A DNA stretch of 31,443 nt from CAZDKO01 sp964506075 [NCBI: uncultured bacterium] (GTDB lineage: Bacteria > CAZDME01 > JAYEMH01), in the NCBI GenBank assembly GCA_964506075.1, contig CAZDKO010000023.1:1-31443 (forward strand). The letters run 5' to 3'. Numbering within the stretch: position 1 is the stretch's first letter; each line of letters begins with the position of its first letter. Below the pieces are notes generated by a model, which worked only from the letters and a program-made list of their open reading frames with translations, was not told the origin of the DNA and made no database searches. Positions 7,425 to 15,528 of the stretch are shown in pieces. Both the position numbers and the translations under genes were made by a program.

Positions 7425-9842
7425 TTACTTTTTCCCTTTTGAGTTATTCTGTTTAACGCCGAATTTCTTTAAGCCGGCAGCGAACTCTTTAAGACGGTTA
7501 TCAACCATATAAAAAATCGTTCCTTTCGGAAAATCGCCGTCTGCTTTTCTCTTCCCGGCCGGTTTGCCGGTTAGAATTTCAATTCCTTCTTCAATGGTTT
7601 TTACCGCCCAGATATTAAATTTTTTATCTTCTATCGCTTTAATAACTTCTTCCCGAAGCATCAGATGTCTGACGTTTGATTCCGGAATCATCACTCCCTG
7701 TTTGCCGGTTAAGCCCTTAAGCTTACAGGTGTAAAAAAACCCTTCAATCTTCTGATTAACCCCGCCGATCGGCTGAACCTGTCCATTTTGATTAACTGAT
7801 CCGGTCACGGCAATCTGCTGGTCAATCGGCAATCCTGATAAATCAGAAAGAATAGCGTAAAGCTCGGCACTGGAAGCACTGTCCCCTTCCACCTCTTCAT
7901 AAAGTTGTTCAAAACAAACACTGGCTGAAAAAACGAGCGGCTTATTTTTAGCAAATATAGAACCCAGGTAACCCGAAATTATTAAAGTCCCTTTATGATG
8001 GATATTACCGCCGATATTGGCTTTTCTTTCTATATCCATGACCCCGGAGCTACCCATAAAGGTTTTGGCGGTAATCCGGGACGGCTGTCCAAACATATAA
8101 CTTCCTAAATCAATTACAGAAATACCATTCACTTGTCCGGAAACCATTCCTTCGGTGTCAATCATAATTGTACCCTGGGCAATTAACTCCTGAATTTTTT
8201 CCTCAATTATCGAGGAACGTCTAATTTTCTCCCGGATAGCCATATCAACGTGCTGGCCGGAAACTTCCTGGGCTTTATCTTTTTGGGCCCAGAAATCGGC
8301 TTCACTAATTAAATCAGCTATTTCAATAAAACGGGTAGAAAGTTTTTCTTTGTCACCTGAGATACGAACACCGTGTTCTACTACTTTGGCGACCGCTTCC
8401 CGGTTAAACTGGAGCAGGTTTTCTCTCCGGCAAAAAGAACTGATAAAAGCGGCATATTCATGAATATTTTCAACATTAAGCGGTGTCTGGACGTCAAAAT
8501 CTGATTTAACCTTAAATAGTTTTCTGAAATCTTCATCCAAAACATAAAGAAGATGGTAAATAAAAGGACTGCCAATCATAATTACTTTAACCTTAATCGG
8601 CACCGCTTCCGGCTTTAAACCCGGCATAGAAACCATTCCAAATTGTTCAGAAATAGGTTCTATGACTACTTCTCTGTTTTTTATACAGCGTTTGAGCCCT
8701 TCCCAGGTAAAAAAATTCCTTAAAACATCTAGAGCTTGAATAATCAGGTAGCCGCCGTTAGCCTGTAAAAGAGCCCCGGATTTAATCATGGTAAAATCGG
8801 TGACCATGTTTCCAAACTTAGCCCGGTAGTCAATTTTGCCGATTAAATTAGAATAGGTAGGGTTGGTTTCAATAATTACCGGCGCTCCTTTAAGACGGCT
8901 GTTATCCACTATGACGTTGACCTTATAACGGGTAAAAGAAGGTTCAACCGACGGCAGTTTTAATCCCGGTATGGGGGATGGAATTTCTTCCGGTTTGGTG
9001 AAATCTTCAAAATTTTCCAGAATGTCCTTCTGAACCTCATCAAAATAATCCTGCAGCTTGGGAAATTTCTTATATCTCTGTCTTATTTCTTCTAAAATAT
9101 GCCTGACTGAAAAAAGAACAATCTGAATTTCAATCTTCTTTACCTTATCTTTAACTTTTTTCTCAACCTGTCTTATGTCACGCAAAGATTTATCCAAATC
9201 TTCCTGCAGCATTTCACTTTTTTCTCTTAATAATTCCTTCTCTTTCTCCGGTAATTTTTGATAATCCTCCTCTTTCATCGGTTGATTATTTTTTAAAGGG
9301 ACGGTAGTGATACTTCCTAAACTTTTCTGAAGTAAAAAATTCATGGATTTAGCTTTTTCATTTAGAGCCGTTAAAATCTTTTCTCTTTCCTTTTCATATT
9401 CTTTAAGTAATCTGTTTTTTTCTTCCTGATACTCCAGACTTTCAAATCCTTTGGGGATTTCTTTCTTTAAATCTTTAACCAATTCATCCATATCTTTAAC
9501 CAGCTGATTACCCATACCGGCTGGAAGAAAAATTGCCAAAGGACGGCTGTTATCTTTAAAATTATAAAAATAACATAGATCATCCGGCACCGACTGAGTG
9601 GAGGTAATATTCTCTACCGCCGATTTTACTGTTGAGGAACGCCCGGTTCCAACCGGACCGCTTACATAAATATTAAATCCGGCCCCGGTAATACCTAAAC
9701 CAAAATCCAAAGCGCTGACGGCTCGCTGCTGACTGATGACTCCATCAAACTGAGGAAGTTCGGCGGTGGTATTAAATTTAAAAATATCAGGATCACAGCT
9801 CCATTTAAGTTTTTCAACGGGAAGACTCATTTTTTTCTTCAT
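7425..9842 (-). CDS. Lon-like ATP-dependent protease (AAA_32 / YcbZ-LonB type)
   Basis: 805 aa. The N-terminal half is the AAA_32-type ATPase with a P-loop at GPVGTGRSS (62-70) and a long charged coiled-coil-like insertion (about 140-240). The C-terminal Lon protease domain has the Ser/Lys dyad: Ser655 in EGDSASSAE and Lys698 in GGVNQKIEGF, 43 residues apart as in E. coli Lon. There is no LAN substrate domain and no membrane segment, which separates it from classical Lon and from archaeal membrane LonB. The P-loop has Arg where most AAA proteins have Lys. The ATG has a GAGGT SD. It follows tlpA by 37 bp and probably belongs to the same transcript; substrates are unknown. Confidence 0.92.
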   Translation of the reverse strand: MKKKMSLPVEKLKWSCDPDIFKFNTTAELPQFDGVISQQRAVSALDFGLGITGAGFNIYVSGPVGTGRSSTVKSAVENITSTQSVPDDLCYFYNFKDNSRPLAIFLPAGMGNQLVKDMDELVKDLKKEIPKGFESLEYQEEKNRLLKEYEKEREKILTALNEKAKSMNFLLQKSLGSITTVPLKNNQPMKEEDYQKLPEKEKELLREKSEMLQEDLDKSLRDIRQVEKKVKDKVKKIEIQIVLFSVRHILEEIRQRYKKFPKLQDYFDEVQKDILENFEDFTKPEEIPSPIPGLKLPSVEPSFTRYKVNVIVDNSRLKGAPVIIETNPTYSNLIGKIDYRAKFGNMVTDFTMIKSGALLQANGGYLIIQALDVLRNFFTWEGLKRCIKNREVVIEPISEQFGMVSMPGLKPEAVPIKVKVIMIGSPFIYHLLYVLDEDFRKLFKVKSDFDVQTPLNVENIHEYAAFISSFCRRENLLQFNREAVAKVVEHGVRISGDKEKLSTRFIEIADLISEADFWAQKDKAQEVSGQHVDMAIREKIRRSSIIEEKIQELIAQGTIMIDTEGMVSGQVNGISVIDLGSYMFGQPSRITAKTFMGSSGVMDIERKANIGGNIHHKGTLIISGYLGSIFAKNKPLVFSASVCFEQLYEEVEGDSASSAELYAILSDLSGLPIDQQIAVTGSVNQNGQVQPIGGVNQKIEGFFYTCKLKGLTGKQGVMIPESNVRHLMLREEVIKAIEDKKFNIWAVKTIEEGIEILTGKPAGKRKADGDFPKGTIFYMVDNRLKEFAAGLKKFGVKQNNSKGKK

Positions 9843-9879
9843 TATTCATGACCTCGTTATAGTTAAGATACTGAAAATA

Positions 9880-10380
9880 CTATTTCTCTATTAACTGATT
9901 TATCGTTTGCTTGGCCTCTTCAAGGCTATGTCCGGAGTACCTGATTTTCCCTTCTAAATCTAAAACCAGTAAAGTTGGAACCCCTATAATTCCGTATTCC
10001 CGGGCCAGATAAGCTTCAGTGTCAATAAGAACCGTATATTTAATCCCGTGTTTTTGGGTGAAAGATTTAAGTGAAGCACTTCTCCCGCCTAAATACACGG
10101 CAATAATTTTCGCTTTATTAGTTTCATGTAAATTATTTAAATCAGGGATTATTTTTGAACAAAAAGGGCAGTTAGTGGTGCTGAAGTCAAGGAGGATAAT
10201 TTTTTTACCGATTAAATCTTCAAGGTTAATTACTTCCCCTTCCAAATCCGGCAGAGAGAAGAATATAGCCTTACCATAAGTTTCTTTTGAATCTGGGGAG
10301 GGAGAAGCAGCTTTTCCCCCACGACAACCAAAAACTGAAATGAAAATAATTAATAAACAGAAACGAAAAATCTTTTGCAT
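9880..10380 (-). CDS. Thioredoxin-like lipoprotein (TlpA/ResA family)
   Basis: Envelope thiol-disulfide oxidoreductase. From ATG 10380 the protein starts MQKIFRFC with a hydrophobic stretch and the lipobox VFGC, so Cys19 is probably lipidated. An in-frame ATG at 10413 would add 11 residues before the signal peptide, so I prefer 10380, which has GGAAAGA upstream. The redox site is NCPFC (Cys71, Cys74), and GVPTLLVLD supplies the cis-proline. About 166 aa, the normal size. It follows ccdA closely, which fits a CcdA-to-TlpA electron relay: cytoplasmic thioredoxin reduces CcdA, which reduces this protein. The final acceptor (apocytochrome c or other disulfides) is not evident. Confidence 0.88.
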   Translation of the reverse strand: MQKIFRFCLLIIFISVFGCRGGKAASPSPDSKETYGKAIFFSLPDLEGEVINLEDLIGKKIILLDFSTTNCPFCSKIIPDLNNLHETNKAKIIAVYLGGRSASLKSFTQKHGIKYTVLIDTEAYLAREYGIIGVPTLLVLDLEGKIRYSGHSLEEAKQTINQLIEK

Positions 10381-10423
10381 ATGTTCATCTTTCCGTTTTG
10401 TCCAGGATAACATAACAGTCCCT

Positions 10424-11116
10424 TTAAATCAATAAGTAGCCTGCTTTCACTAAAAAATATTCGCCCACAATTATCATAAAAAACCCGAAAAACCTTTCAA
10501 CCCTTTCCATCCATCTGCCTGATTTTGGCAAAGACCCTAGGAGCCCACTGAAAGTACCGACAAACAACAAGAAACTTCCCATTCCCAGAGAGAAAACAAA
10601 AAGTAAAGTTGCTCCATAAAAAACATTCTGTTTACTGGCAATAAAAGTCAACAGGCCCCCTAATACCGGCGAAACACAGGGAGAAGTGATTAATCCTGAA
10701 ACCAGGCCCATCCCGAAAGAGCCCAGCCCTTTTATTTTTTTCACGCCGCTAAAGGAAATAAAAGGGAACCGAAAAACGCCTAAACTTGAGAGGCCGAAAA
10801 AAATAAGAATGTTACCGATAAACATATGCGCCACAGGGCTGTTTTGAATCTCGCCAAAAATCTTTCCGGTCAGAGCCGCCGTCAGTCCCAGAATCGAATA
10901 GGTAACAGCCATCCCTAAAATATAAAGCAAAGATAAAATAAAAATTTTAAGCCGGGATTTTTCTTTTTGCCCGCCTATGTACCCGATGACTAAAGGAATT
11001 AAAGGATAAACGCAGGGGGTAAAAGAAATAGCTACCCCGCCGATAAAAACCAGAAAATAAGTTGAAAAAGAAAATTCCTTAAAATGAATGGATAAATTCC
11101 CGATTAAATTGCCCAT
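10424..11116 (-). CDS. ccdA: Cytochrome c biogenesis / DsbD transmembrane-domain protein CcdA
   Basis: 230 aa and strongly hydrophobic, with about six membrane segments. The two redox cysteines lie in the duplicated family motifs FTPCVYPLIP (N-terminal half) and TSPCVSPVLGG (C-terminal half). CcdA carries reducing equivalents from cytoplasmic thioredoxin across the inner membrane. The TlpA-like lipoprotein directly downstream is the natural recipient. It starts 22 bp after the PurF-like gene, so it is probably co-transcribed from the promoter ahead of that gene. Confidence 0.92.
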   Translation of the reverse strand: MGNLIGNLSIHFKEFSFSTYFLVFIGGVAISFTPCVYPLIPLVIGYIGGQKEKSRLKIFILSLLYILGMAVTYSILGLTAALTGKIFGEIQNSPVAHMFIGNILIFFGLSSLGVFRFPFISFSGVKKIKGLGSFGMGLVSGLITSPCVSPVLGGLLTFIASKQNVFYGATLLFVFSLGMGSFLLFVGTFSGLLGSLPKSGRWMERVERFFGFFMIIVGEYFLVKAGYLLI

Positions 11117-11137
11117 TTTTTACTTTGTATTATCAGC

Positions 11138-12547
11138 TTAATTTTGATTTCCCGTCTTACAATCCCCGGCCCAGCAATAAAGACAAAGTTTCTCTTTAGG
11201 TAAACCAATAGCCTTAACCATATTCTCGATAGTCTGGTATTTTAAAGTGGTTACCCCCAAATCCTTTCTAATCCATTCAATCATCTGTTTATATTTTTTG
11301 GAATCAGGATTAAGATAATCACCTATCTTTTCTATTTTTTTACCTTCTAACGCCTTAATGGCTCTTCTGGCTACTAACTCTTCAAGGGAACGGGTGGAAA
11401 CATTAAAAATGCAGGGAAATATTAAAGGGGGACAAGCCGGGCGAAGATGGATTTCTTTAGCGCCGTTTTCCCATAATTTTTGCACGGTATAATTTTTCAG
11501 CTGTGTCCCGCGAACAATCGAATCTTCACATACAATAATCTTTTTTCCTCTAATAAGTTCCCGGATAGGCACCAGTTTCATTTTAGCAATGAAATCCCTC
11601 ATCTTCTGTGAAGGAGGGGTATAACTACGGCCGTAACCAGAGGCATATTTTACCAGCGGGCGGCGGAAAGGAACTTTCGATTCCATCGCATAGCCAATAG
11701 CATGGGCCGTACCCGAATCAGGAACCCCTGAAACTATGTCCGGTGAAACATCATCATTTTTAGCCAGGAACCGGCCACACCTCTCCCGAACAACTTCTAC
11801 GTTTATACCCTCATAACTGGAAGAGGGAAAACCCGTGTAAATCCAAAGAAAAGCACAAATCTTGTTTTGCTTTGAACCTTCGCCTTTCTGTTTGAATCCT
11901 TTTTCATTCAGTAAAACAATTTCTCCGGGCTGGAGATATTTCTTTATCTTAAACCCCAGGTTAGAAAAAGCCGTAGTCTCTGAAGTAACCGCCCAGGCGT
12001 CGTTTTTTTCACCGATAACCAAAGGTGAGCACCCGGTTCTATCCCGCGCCGCATAAATGCCGTCTTTATGTAAAAGCAACAATGAACATGAACCCCTGAT
12101 TTTGAAAAATATTTTTTCGATGCCGTCCAGTAAATTATTTCCCTGGGTAACCATTTTTCCGACTAATTCCGTCATATTAACCGTATTCTCGCTCATTTCC
12201 GCAAAAGAAATTCCGTCTCTCTGTAATTCTTGAACCAACTGGCGGTCATTGTTTATCAATCCATTGGTACATATGGCGAAAGGACCAAATTTAGAATTTA
12301 GATAAATCGGCTGTTCATCCCGGGAACTGATAACGCCAATGCCTTTATTCCCGGGCATTTCTCTATATTCATTATAGAATTTGCTTTTGAATTGAGTCTG
12401 CTTAATTTCATGGATTTTACGAATAATCTTTTGACCGGCGGTAGCTAAACCGGCAAATTCAGTCCCCATATGGGAATGATAATCAGTCCCGTAAAATAAA
12501 AGCTCGGAACAATTTTCCCGAGCCGCGACCCCAAAAATTCCACTCAT
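11138..12547 (-). CDS. PurF-like amidophosphoribosyltransferase paralog with degenerate glutaminase site
   Basis: 469 aa with the two-domain layout of PurF: Ntn-type glutaminase, then phosphoribosyltransferase. The PRPP loop is VCEDSIVRGT (339-348, Glu341 where PurF has Asp), and VSGVPDSGTAHAIGYA and the SYTPPSQ loop are intact. The four cysteines expected of a [4Fe-4S] PurF are present at 231, 379, 455 and 458. The glutaminase half is altered: the chain begins Met-Ser-Gly-Ile-Phe-Gly, so the N-terminal nucleophile Cys is Ser; the usual RYST motif is SSRDEQP; HNG is TNG; SDTE is NMTE. It may use free ammonia or do something else. The start is fixed by AAGAAAGGGG and a strong promoter. It lies next to nfnAB. 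Confidence 0.82.
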   Translation of the reverse strand: MSGIFGVAARENCSELLFYGTDYHSHMGTEFAGLATAGQKIIRKIHEIKQTQFKSKFYNEYREMPGNKGIGVISSRDEQPIYLNSKFGPFAICTNGLINNDRQLVQELQRDGISFAEMSENTVNMTELVGKMVTQGNNLLDGIEKIFFKIRGSCSLLLLHKDGIYAARDRTGCSPLVIGEKNDAWAVTSETTAFSNLGFKIKKYLQPGEIVLLNEKGFKQKGEGSKQNKICAFLWIYTGFPSSSYEGINVEVVRERCGRFLAKNDDVSPDIVSGVPDSGTAHAIGYAMESKVPFRRPLVKYASGYGRSYTPPSQKMRDFIAKMKLVPIRELIRGKKIIVCEDSIVRGTQLKNYTVQKLWENGAKEIHLRPACPPLIFPCIFNVSTRSLEELVARRAIKALEGKKIEKIGDYLNPDSKKYKQMIEWIRKDLGVTTLKYQTIENMVKAIGLPKEKLCLYCWAGDCKTGNQN

Positions 12548-12578
12548 CTAAATAACCCCTTTCTTAAAAAGTACAGGT

Positions 12579-12608
12579 ATTATATGATAAATGCCAAGCC
12601 ATTGTCAA
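12579..12608 (-). promoter_or_regulatory. Strong sigma70-type promoter of the PurF-like gene
   Basis: Minus strand: TTGACA (12608-12603) and TATAAT (12584-12579) with an 18-bp spacer. Both hexamers match consensus fully. It sits 15 bp after the stop of nfnB, leaving no room for a terminator between the two units, so the PurF-like gene can be expressed both alone and with nfnAB. Confidence 0.75.
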
Positions 12609-12623
12609 GTAATGACCCCGGCC

Positions 12624-14024
12624 CTACTTTTTAGGTAATTTTTTAAAATATTGATGGATGCTTCGGGCGGCGATTCTGGCGGCTCCCATAGCCGCAATCA
12701 CGGTAGATGAACCACTGGTAATATCCCCTCCGGCAAAAATTTCCGGACGGCTGGTTTTTCCCTCTTCGTCAATGATAATATACCCCCACTTATTAAGAGC
12801 TAAATTTCTCGTGGTCGTCGGGACCAAAGGGTTAGCCTGGGTTCCGATGGCGACTACGACCGAATCTATTTCCATTTCAAATTCACTGCCGGCAACGGGA
12901 AGTGGTCTCCTTCGGCCACTGCTATCCGGTTCTCCTAACTTCATTCTTTGACAACGCATTGCTTTAACGTTTAATTTATCATCGCCTAAAAACTTTACCG
13001 GTAAAGTCAGAAGATGAAATTCTACCTCTTCCTCTTCTGCCCGGTGAATTTCTTCAATTCTGGCCGGCATTTCTTCTCTGGAGCGGCGATAGACAAGATA
13101 CACTTTCTCCGGCCCCAGCCTTAAGGCACAGCGGGCGGCATCCATAGCCGTATTACCTCCACCGATAACCGCTACTTTCCGGCCAATCTTTATCGGGGTA
13201 TCATACTCAGGAAAATTATAGGCCTTCATTAAATTAATCCGGGTCAAAAATTCATTGGAAGAATAAATAAAATTAAGATTTTCTCCGGGAATCCCCATGA
13301 AACTGGGATATCCGGCTCCGGTAGCAATATAGACGGCTGAAAATCCCTTCTTATCCAATAAATCATCAATAGTGTATACCTTACCGACGACCATATTGTA
13401 TTTTATTTCCACCCCCAATTTCCTGATGTAATCTATCTCGTGTTGAACAACCTCCTTGGGTAAACGAAATTCCGGGATGCCATAGCTTAAAACACCACCG
13501 CCTTTGTGTAACGCTTCAAATAGAGTTACCCGGTAACCCATTTTCCTCAATTCTCCCGCCGCGGTTAATCCTGAAGGACCAGAGCCAATTATGGCGACCT
13601 TATGTTTACCCTTAACTTTTATCTCGGGAACATAAAAATTACCCGTAGCCCTTTCAAAATCAGAGGCAAACCTCTCTAAACTGCCTATATTAATGGCTCT
13701 GCCCTGTTTATTTAAAACACAGGCTTTTTCGCATTGCTCCTCTTGTGGACAAACCCGCCCACAAACTGCCGGTAAACTATTGGATTCTTTGATTACTTTA
13801 ACAGACTCTTGAAAATTTTTCTCTCTTATAAGACGGATAAACCGGGGAATATCAATAGAAACGGGACAGCCCTGAATACAGGGGGCGTTACGGCACTGGA
13901 GACAACGGGAAGCTTCTCTAACCGCTTCTTTTTCATCATAACCGAAAGGAACTTCAGAAAAATTTTTGATTCTGTCTATGACCTTTTGTTCCCTCACTTT
14001 AACCGGAGATTCAATTCTTGCCAT
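12624..14024 (-). CDS. nfnB: NADPH-dependent subunit of NfnAB transhydrogenase (NfnB; GltD / SudA-like flavoprotein)
   Basis: 466 aa, matching NfnB (about 465). The N-terminus has two Fe-S cysteine sets, Cys41/44/49/53 and Cys88/92/98/102, followed by an FAD Rossmann motif AIIGSGPSGLTAAGEL (about 144-159) and an NADPH motif AVIGGGNTAMDAARCAL. The C-terminal TSRPEIFAGGDIT is the second FAD contact. GltD (glutamate synthase small subunit) shares this architecture. The directly preceding NfnA-type gene, with no base between stop and start, makes NfnAB the better call: electron-bifurcating oxidation of two NADPH coupled to reduction of ferredoxin and NAD+, or the reverse. No glutamate synthase large subunit is present. 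The Pyrococcus homologue was first called sulfide dehydrogenase. Confidence 0.9.
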   Translation of the reverse strand: MARIESPVKVREQKVIDRIKNFSEVPFGYDEKEAVREASRCLQCRNAPCIQGCPVSIDIPRFIRLIREKNFQESVKVIKESNSLPAVCGRVCPQEEQCEKACVLNKQGRAINIGSLERFASDFERATGNFYVPEIKVKGKHKVAIIGSGPSGLTAAGELRKMGYRVTLFEALHKGGGVLSYGIPEFRLPKEVVQHEIDYIRKLGVEIKYNMVVGKVYTIDDLLDKKGFSAVYIATGAGYPSFMGIPGENLNFIYSSNEFLTRINLMKAYNFPEYDTPIKIGRKVAVIGGGNTAMDAARCALRLGPEKVYLVYRRSREEMPARIEEIHRAEEEEVEFHLLTLPVKFLGDDKLNVKAMRCQRMKLGEPDSSGRRRPLPVAGSEFEMEIDSVVVAIGTQANPLVPTTTRNLALNKWGYIIIDEEGKTSRPEIFAGGDITSGSSTVIAAMGAARIAARSIHQYFKKLPKK

Positions 14025-14852
14025 TTATGAATCCTCTCTGAACTTTTTAAAGGCTTCTTTTTCTTCCTCAATAAACATCTTTTGCCGCCGCAGTAAACCG
14101 TCAAAATCAACTTTATGGCCGTCAAATTCAGGTCCGTGTACACAGGCGAATTTACTTTCTCCCTTAACCAGACAACGGCAGCCTCCGCACATACCGGTTC
14201 CATCAATCATAATTGAATTAAGACTGACAACCGTCGGGATGCCGCTTTTTCTGGTTAATTCGCTCACCGCCTTCATCATCACCACCGGACCAATAGCGAC
14301 GACGCGCTTAATCCCTTTATCTTCATCAATAAGGCTTTTTAAGACATCCGTGACCAATCCCTTTCTGCCTGAACTGCCGTCATCAGTCGTTATATACACT
14401 GCCTGACTTATTTTTTTAAACCGGTCAACAAAGAAAATTAAATCTTTGGAGCGGGCTCCTAAAATACAAAAAATTTCATTACCCGCCTTCTTTAAAGCCC
14501 GGGCTATGGGTAAAACCGGCGCAATTCCTACCCCACCACCAATAACAACCACCCGGCCGAATTTCTCTATCTCGCTGGGATTGCCCAGGGGACCGGCTAT
14601 GTCCAGAATTGAATCTCCTGCTTTTAAAGCCGCCAGTTGAGCGGTACTTTTACCGACGGTCTGGGAAACAATTTCAATTAACCCTTTTATCTTTTCGCCA
14701 CTGACAATAGTCAGGGGAAACCTTTCTCCCTTTTCCGAAAGGCGAAGAATAACAAATTGACCCGGCTTAGCTACCCGGGCTATTTCCGGAGCTTTAATTA
14801 TAAATCTGTTTATATCTTTAGCTAACTCTTCTTTTTCCAGCAGGTTATACAT
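14025..14852 (-). CDS. nfnA: NADH/ferredoxin subunit of NfnAB (NfnA; ferredoxin-NADP reductase alpha, SudB-like)
   Basis: 275 aa, the size of NfnA. It has an FAD-binding beta-barrel with RFPLTIV (44-50), an NAD-binding motif VVVIGGGVGIAPVLP (101-115), and a C-terminal [2Fe-2S] site with Cys222, Cys225, Cys227 and Cys237 (MCGGCRC ... FACVHGPEFDG). It is the bifurcating-flavin subunit and pairs with NfnB, whose ATG follows its TAA directly. The ATG at 14852 has GGAAAA as SD. The leader is about 110 nt from the proposed promoter and holds two copies of a 9-bp repeat. Confidence 0.9.
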   Translation of the reverse strand: MYNLLEKEELAKDINRFIIKAPEIARVAKPGQFVILRLSEKGERFPLTIVSGEKIKGLIEIVSQTVGKSTAQLAALKAGDSILDIAGPLGNPSEIEKFGRVVVIGGGVGIAPVLPIARALKKAGNEIFCILGARSKDLIFFVDRFKKISQAVYITTDDGSSGRKGLVTDVLKSLIDEDKGIKRVVAIGPVVMMKAVSELTRKSGIPTVVSLNSIMIDGTGMCGGCRCLVKGESKFACVHGPEFDGHKVDFDGLLRRQKMFIEEEKEAFKKFREDS

Positions 14853-14900
14853 TTTCTTTTTCCATGGTTTCTGCTTTATCTACTACTGTTAAAAGGCCAA

Positions 14901-14938
14901 TTTATGCCAGAAACGGTTGATTATTCCTGTTTATGCCA
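14901..14938. repeat. Pair of 9-bp direct repeats (TTTATGCCA) in the nfnA leader
   Basis: Plus-strand TTTATGCCA occurs at 14901-14909 and 14930-14938, i.e. TGGCATAAA twice on the nfnA-coding strand, 29 bp apart. Both copies lie between the proposed nfnA transcription start and the gene. They could be an operator or chance; no known regulator motif fits. Confidence 0.4.
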
Positions 14939-14973
14939 CTTTTTCTTAAACGGGAACCGGGATAGAACATTAT

Positions 14974-15002
14974 AGAATACCATAAAGTTTTTATATTGTC
15001 AA
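14974..15002 (-). promoter_or_regulatory. Proposed nfnAB promoter
   Basis: Minus strand: consensus TTGACA (15002-14997) and TATTCT (14979-14974) with a 17-bp spacer. A perfect TATAAT lies at 14974-14969 but 22 bp from the -35. The -35 overlaps that of the divergent flavodoxin promoter by 5 bp. Confidence 0.55.
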
Positions 15003-15023
15003 ATAGCACGGAAGTGATATAAT
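14996..15023 (+). promoter_or_regulatory. Flavodoxin gene promoter (extended -10)
   Basis: Plus strand: TTGTCA (14996-15001), a 16-bp spacer and TATAAT (15018-15023), preceded by TGA, giving an extended -10. It lies 27 bp before the ATG, with an AAGGAAAGGG SD between. Confidence 0.7.
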
Positions 15024-15050
15024 GAAAATCAAAAAAGGAAAGGGTTAATT

Positions 15051-15527
15051 ATGGTAAAAATCATCATTATTTACGATAGTCATACCGGTAACACGGCTAA
15101 AATGGCTGAACTGGTAGGTAAAGGTGTTCAGGAAGTAAAGGTCCCTTGTGATATAAAAAAAATCCAGGAAGTGAAAACTGATGACCTGGAGTCTTATCAG
15201 GGAATTATTATCGGTTCTCCCACTTATTACGGACAACCCAGCGCGGCGGTAAAAAAACTCCTGGATGAAAGCGTTAAATTTCACGGTGATTTTGAAGGGA
15301 AAGTCGGCGGTGCATTTACTTCTTCGGCTAATATCGGTGGAGGTAACGAAACCACCATCTTAAGTATTCTGGAAGCTTTCCTGATTCACGGGATGATTAT
15401 TCAGGGAACCAGTCGTGGAGACCATTATGGTCCGGTCAGTATAAGTAAACCCGATAAAAGAGCTGAAGAAGAATGTCTGGAATTAGGCCGCCGCGTCGCT
15501 AATTTAGTGAAAAAATTGTCCAAGTAA
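15051..15527 (+). CDS. Flavodoxin / WrbA-like flavoprotein
   Basis: 158 aa, a flavodoxin-fold FMN protein. The FMN phosphate loop is SHTGNT (10-15). GSPTYYGQPSAAVKKLLDE (55-73) is the second FMN loop, with the aromatic residue stacking on the flavin, and SSANIGGGNETT is the third. Length and the SPTYYGQPS motif suggest the flavodoxin/WrbA branch; it lacks the longer WrbA C-terminus. It may be an electron carrier or a quinone reductase. It diverges from nfnAB through overlapping promoters, suggesting linked control and possibly that it substitutes for ferredoxin as Nfn partner (inference). It ends 1 bp from the convergent downstream gene. Confidence 0.88.
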   Translation: MVKIIIIYDSHTGNTAKMAELVGKGVQEVKVPCDIKKIQEVKTDDLESYQGIIIGSPTYYGQPSAAVKKLLDESVKFHGDFEGKVGGAFTSSANIGGGNETTILSILEAFLIHGMIIQGTSRGDHYGPVSISKPDKRAEEECLELGRRVANLVKKLSK

Positions 15528-15528
15528 A

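Noticed and set aside
10381-10413. Upstream ATG of the TlpA-like gene
   Set aside because: It would place a charged stretch before the signal peptide; ATG 10380 with GGAAAGA gives a proper lipoprotein start.
13966-14406. Plus-strand reading frame of 146 codons over nfnA/nfnB
   Set aside because: Shadow of the well-supported nfn genes; no family motif and no SD.
14853-14869. Six-codon upstream frame (MEKENV) in front of nfnA
   Set aside because: It ends just past the nfnA start and has no SD; too short to tell from chance.
14925-14950. Sigma54-type promoter at TGGCA before nfnA
   Set aside because: The GC element of a -24/-12 pair at the right distance is missing.
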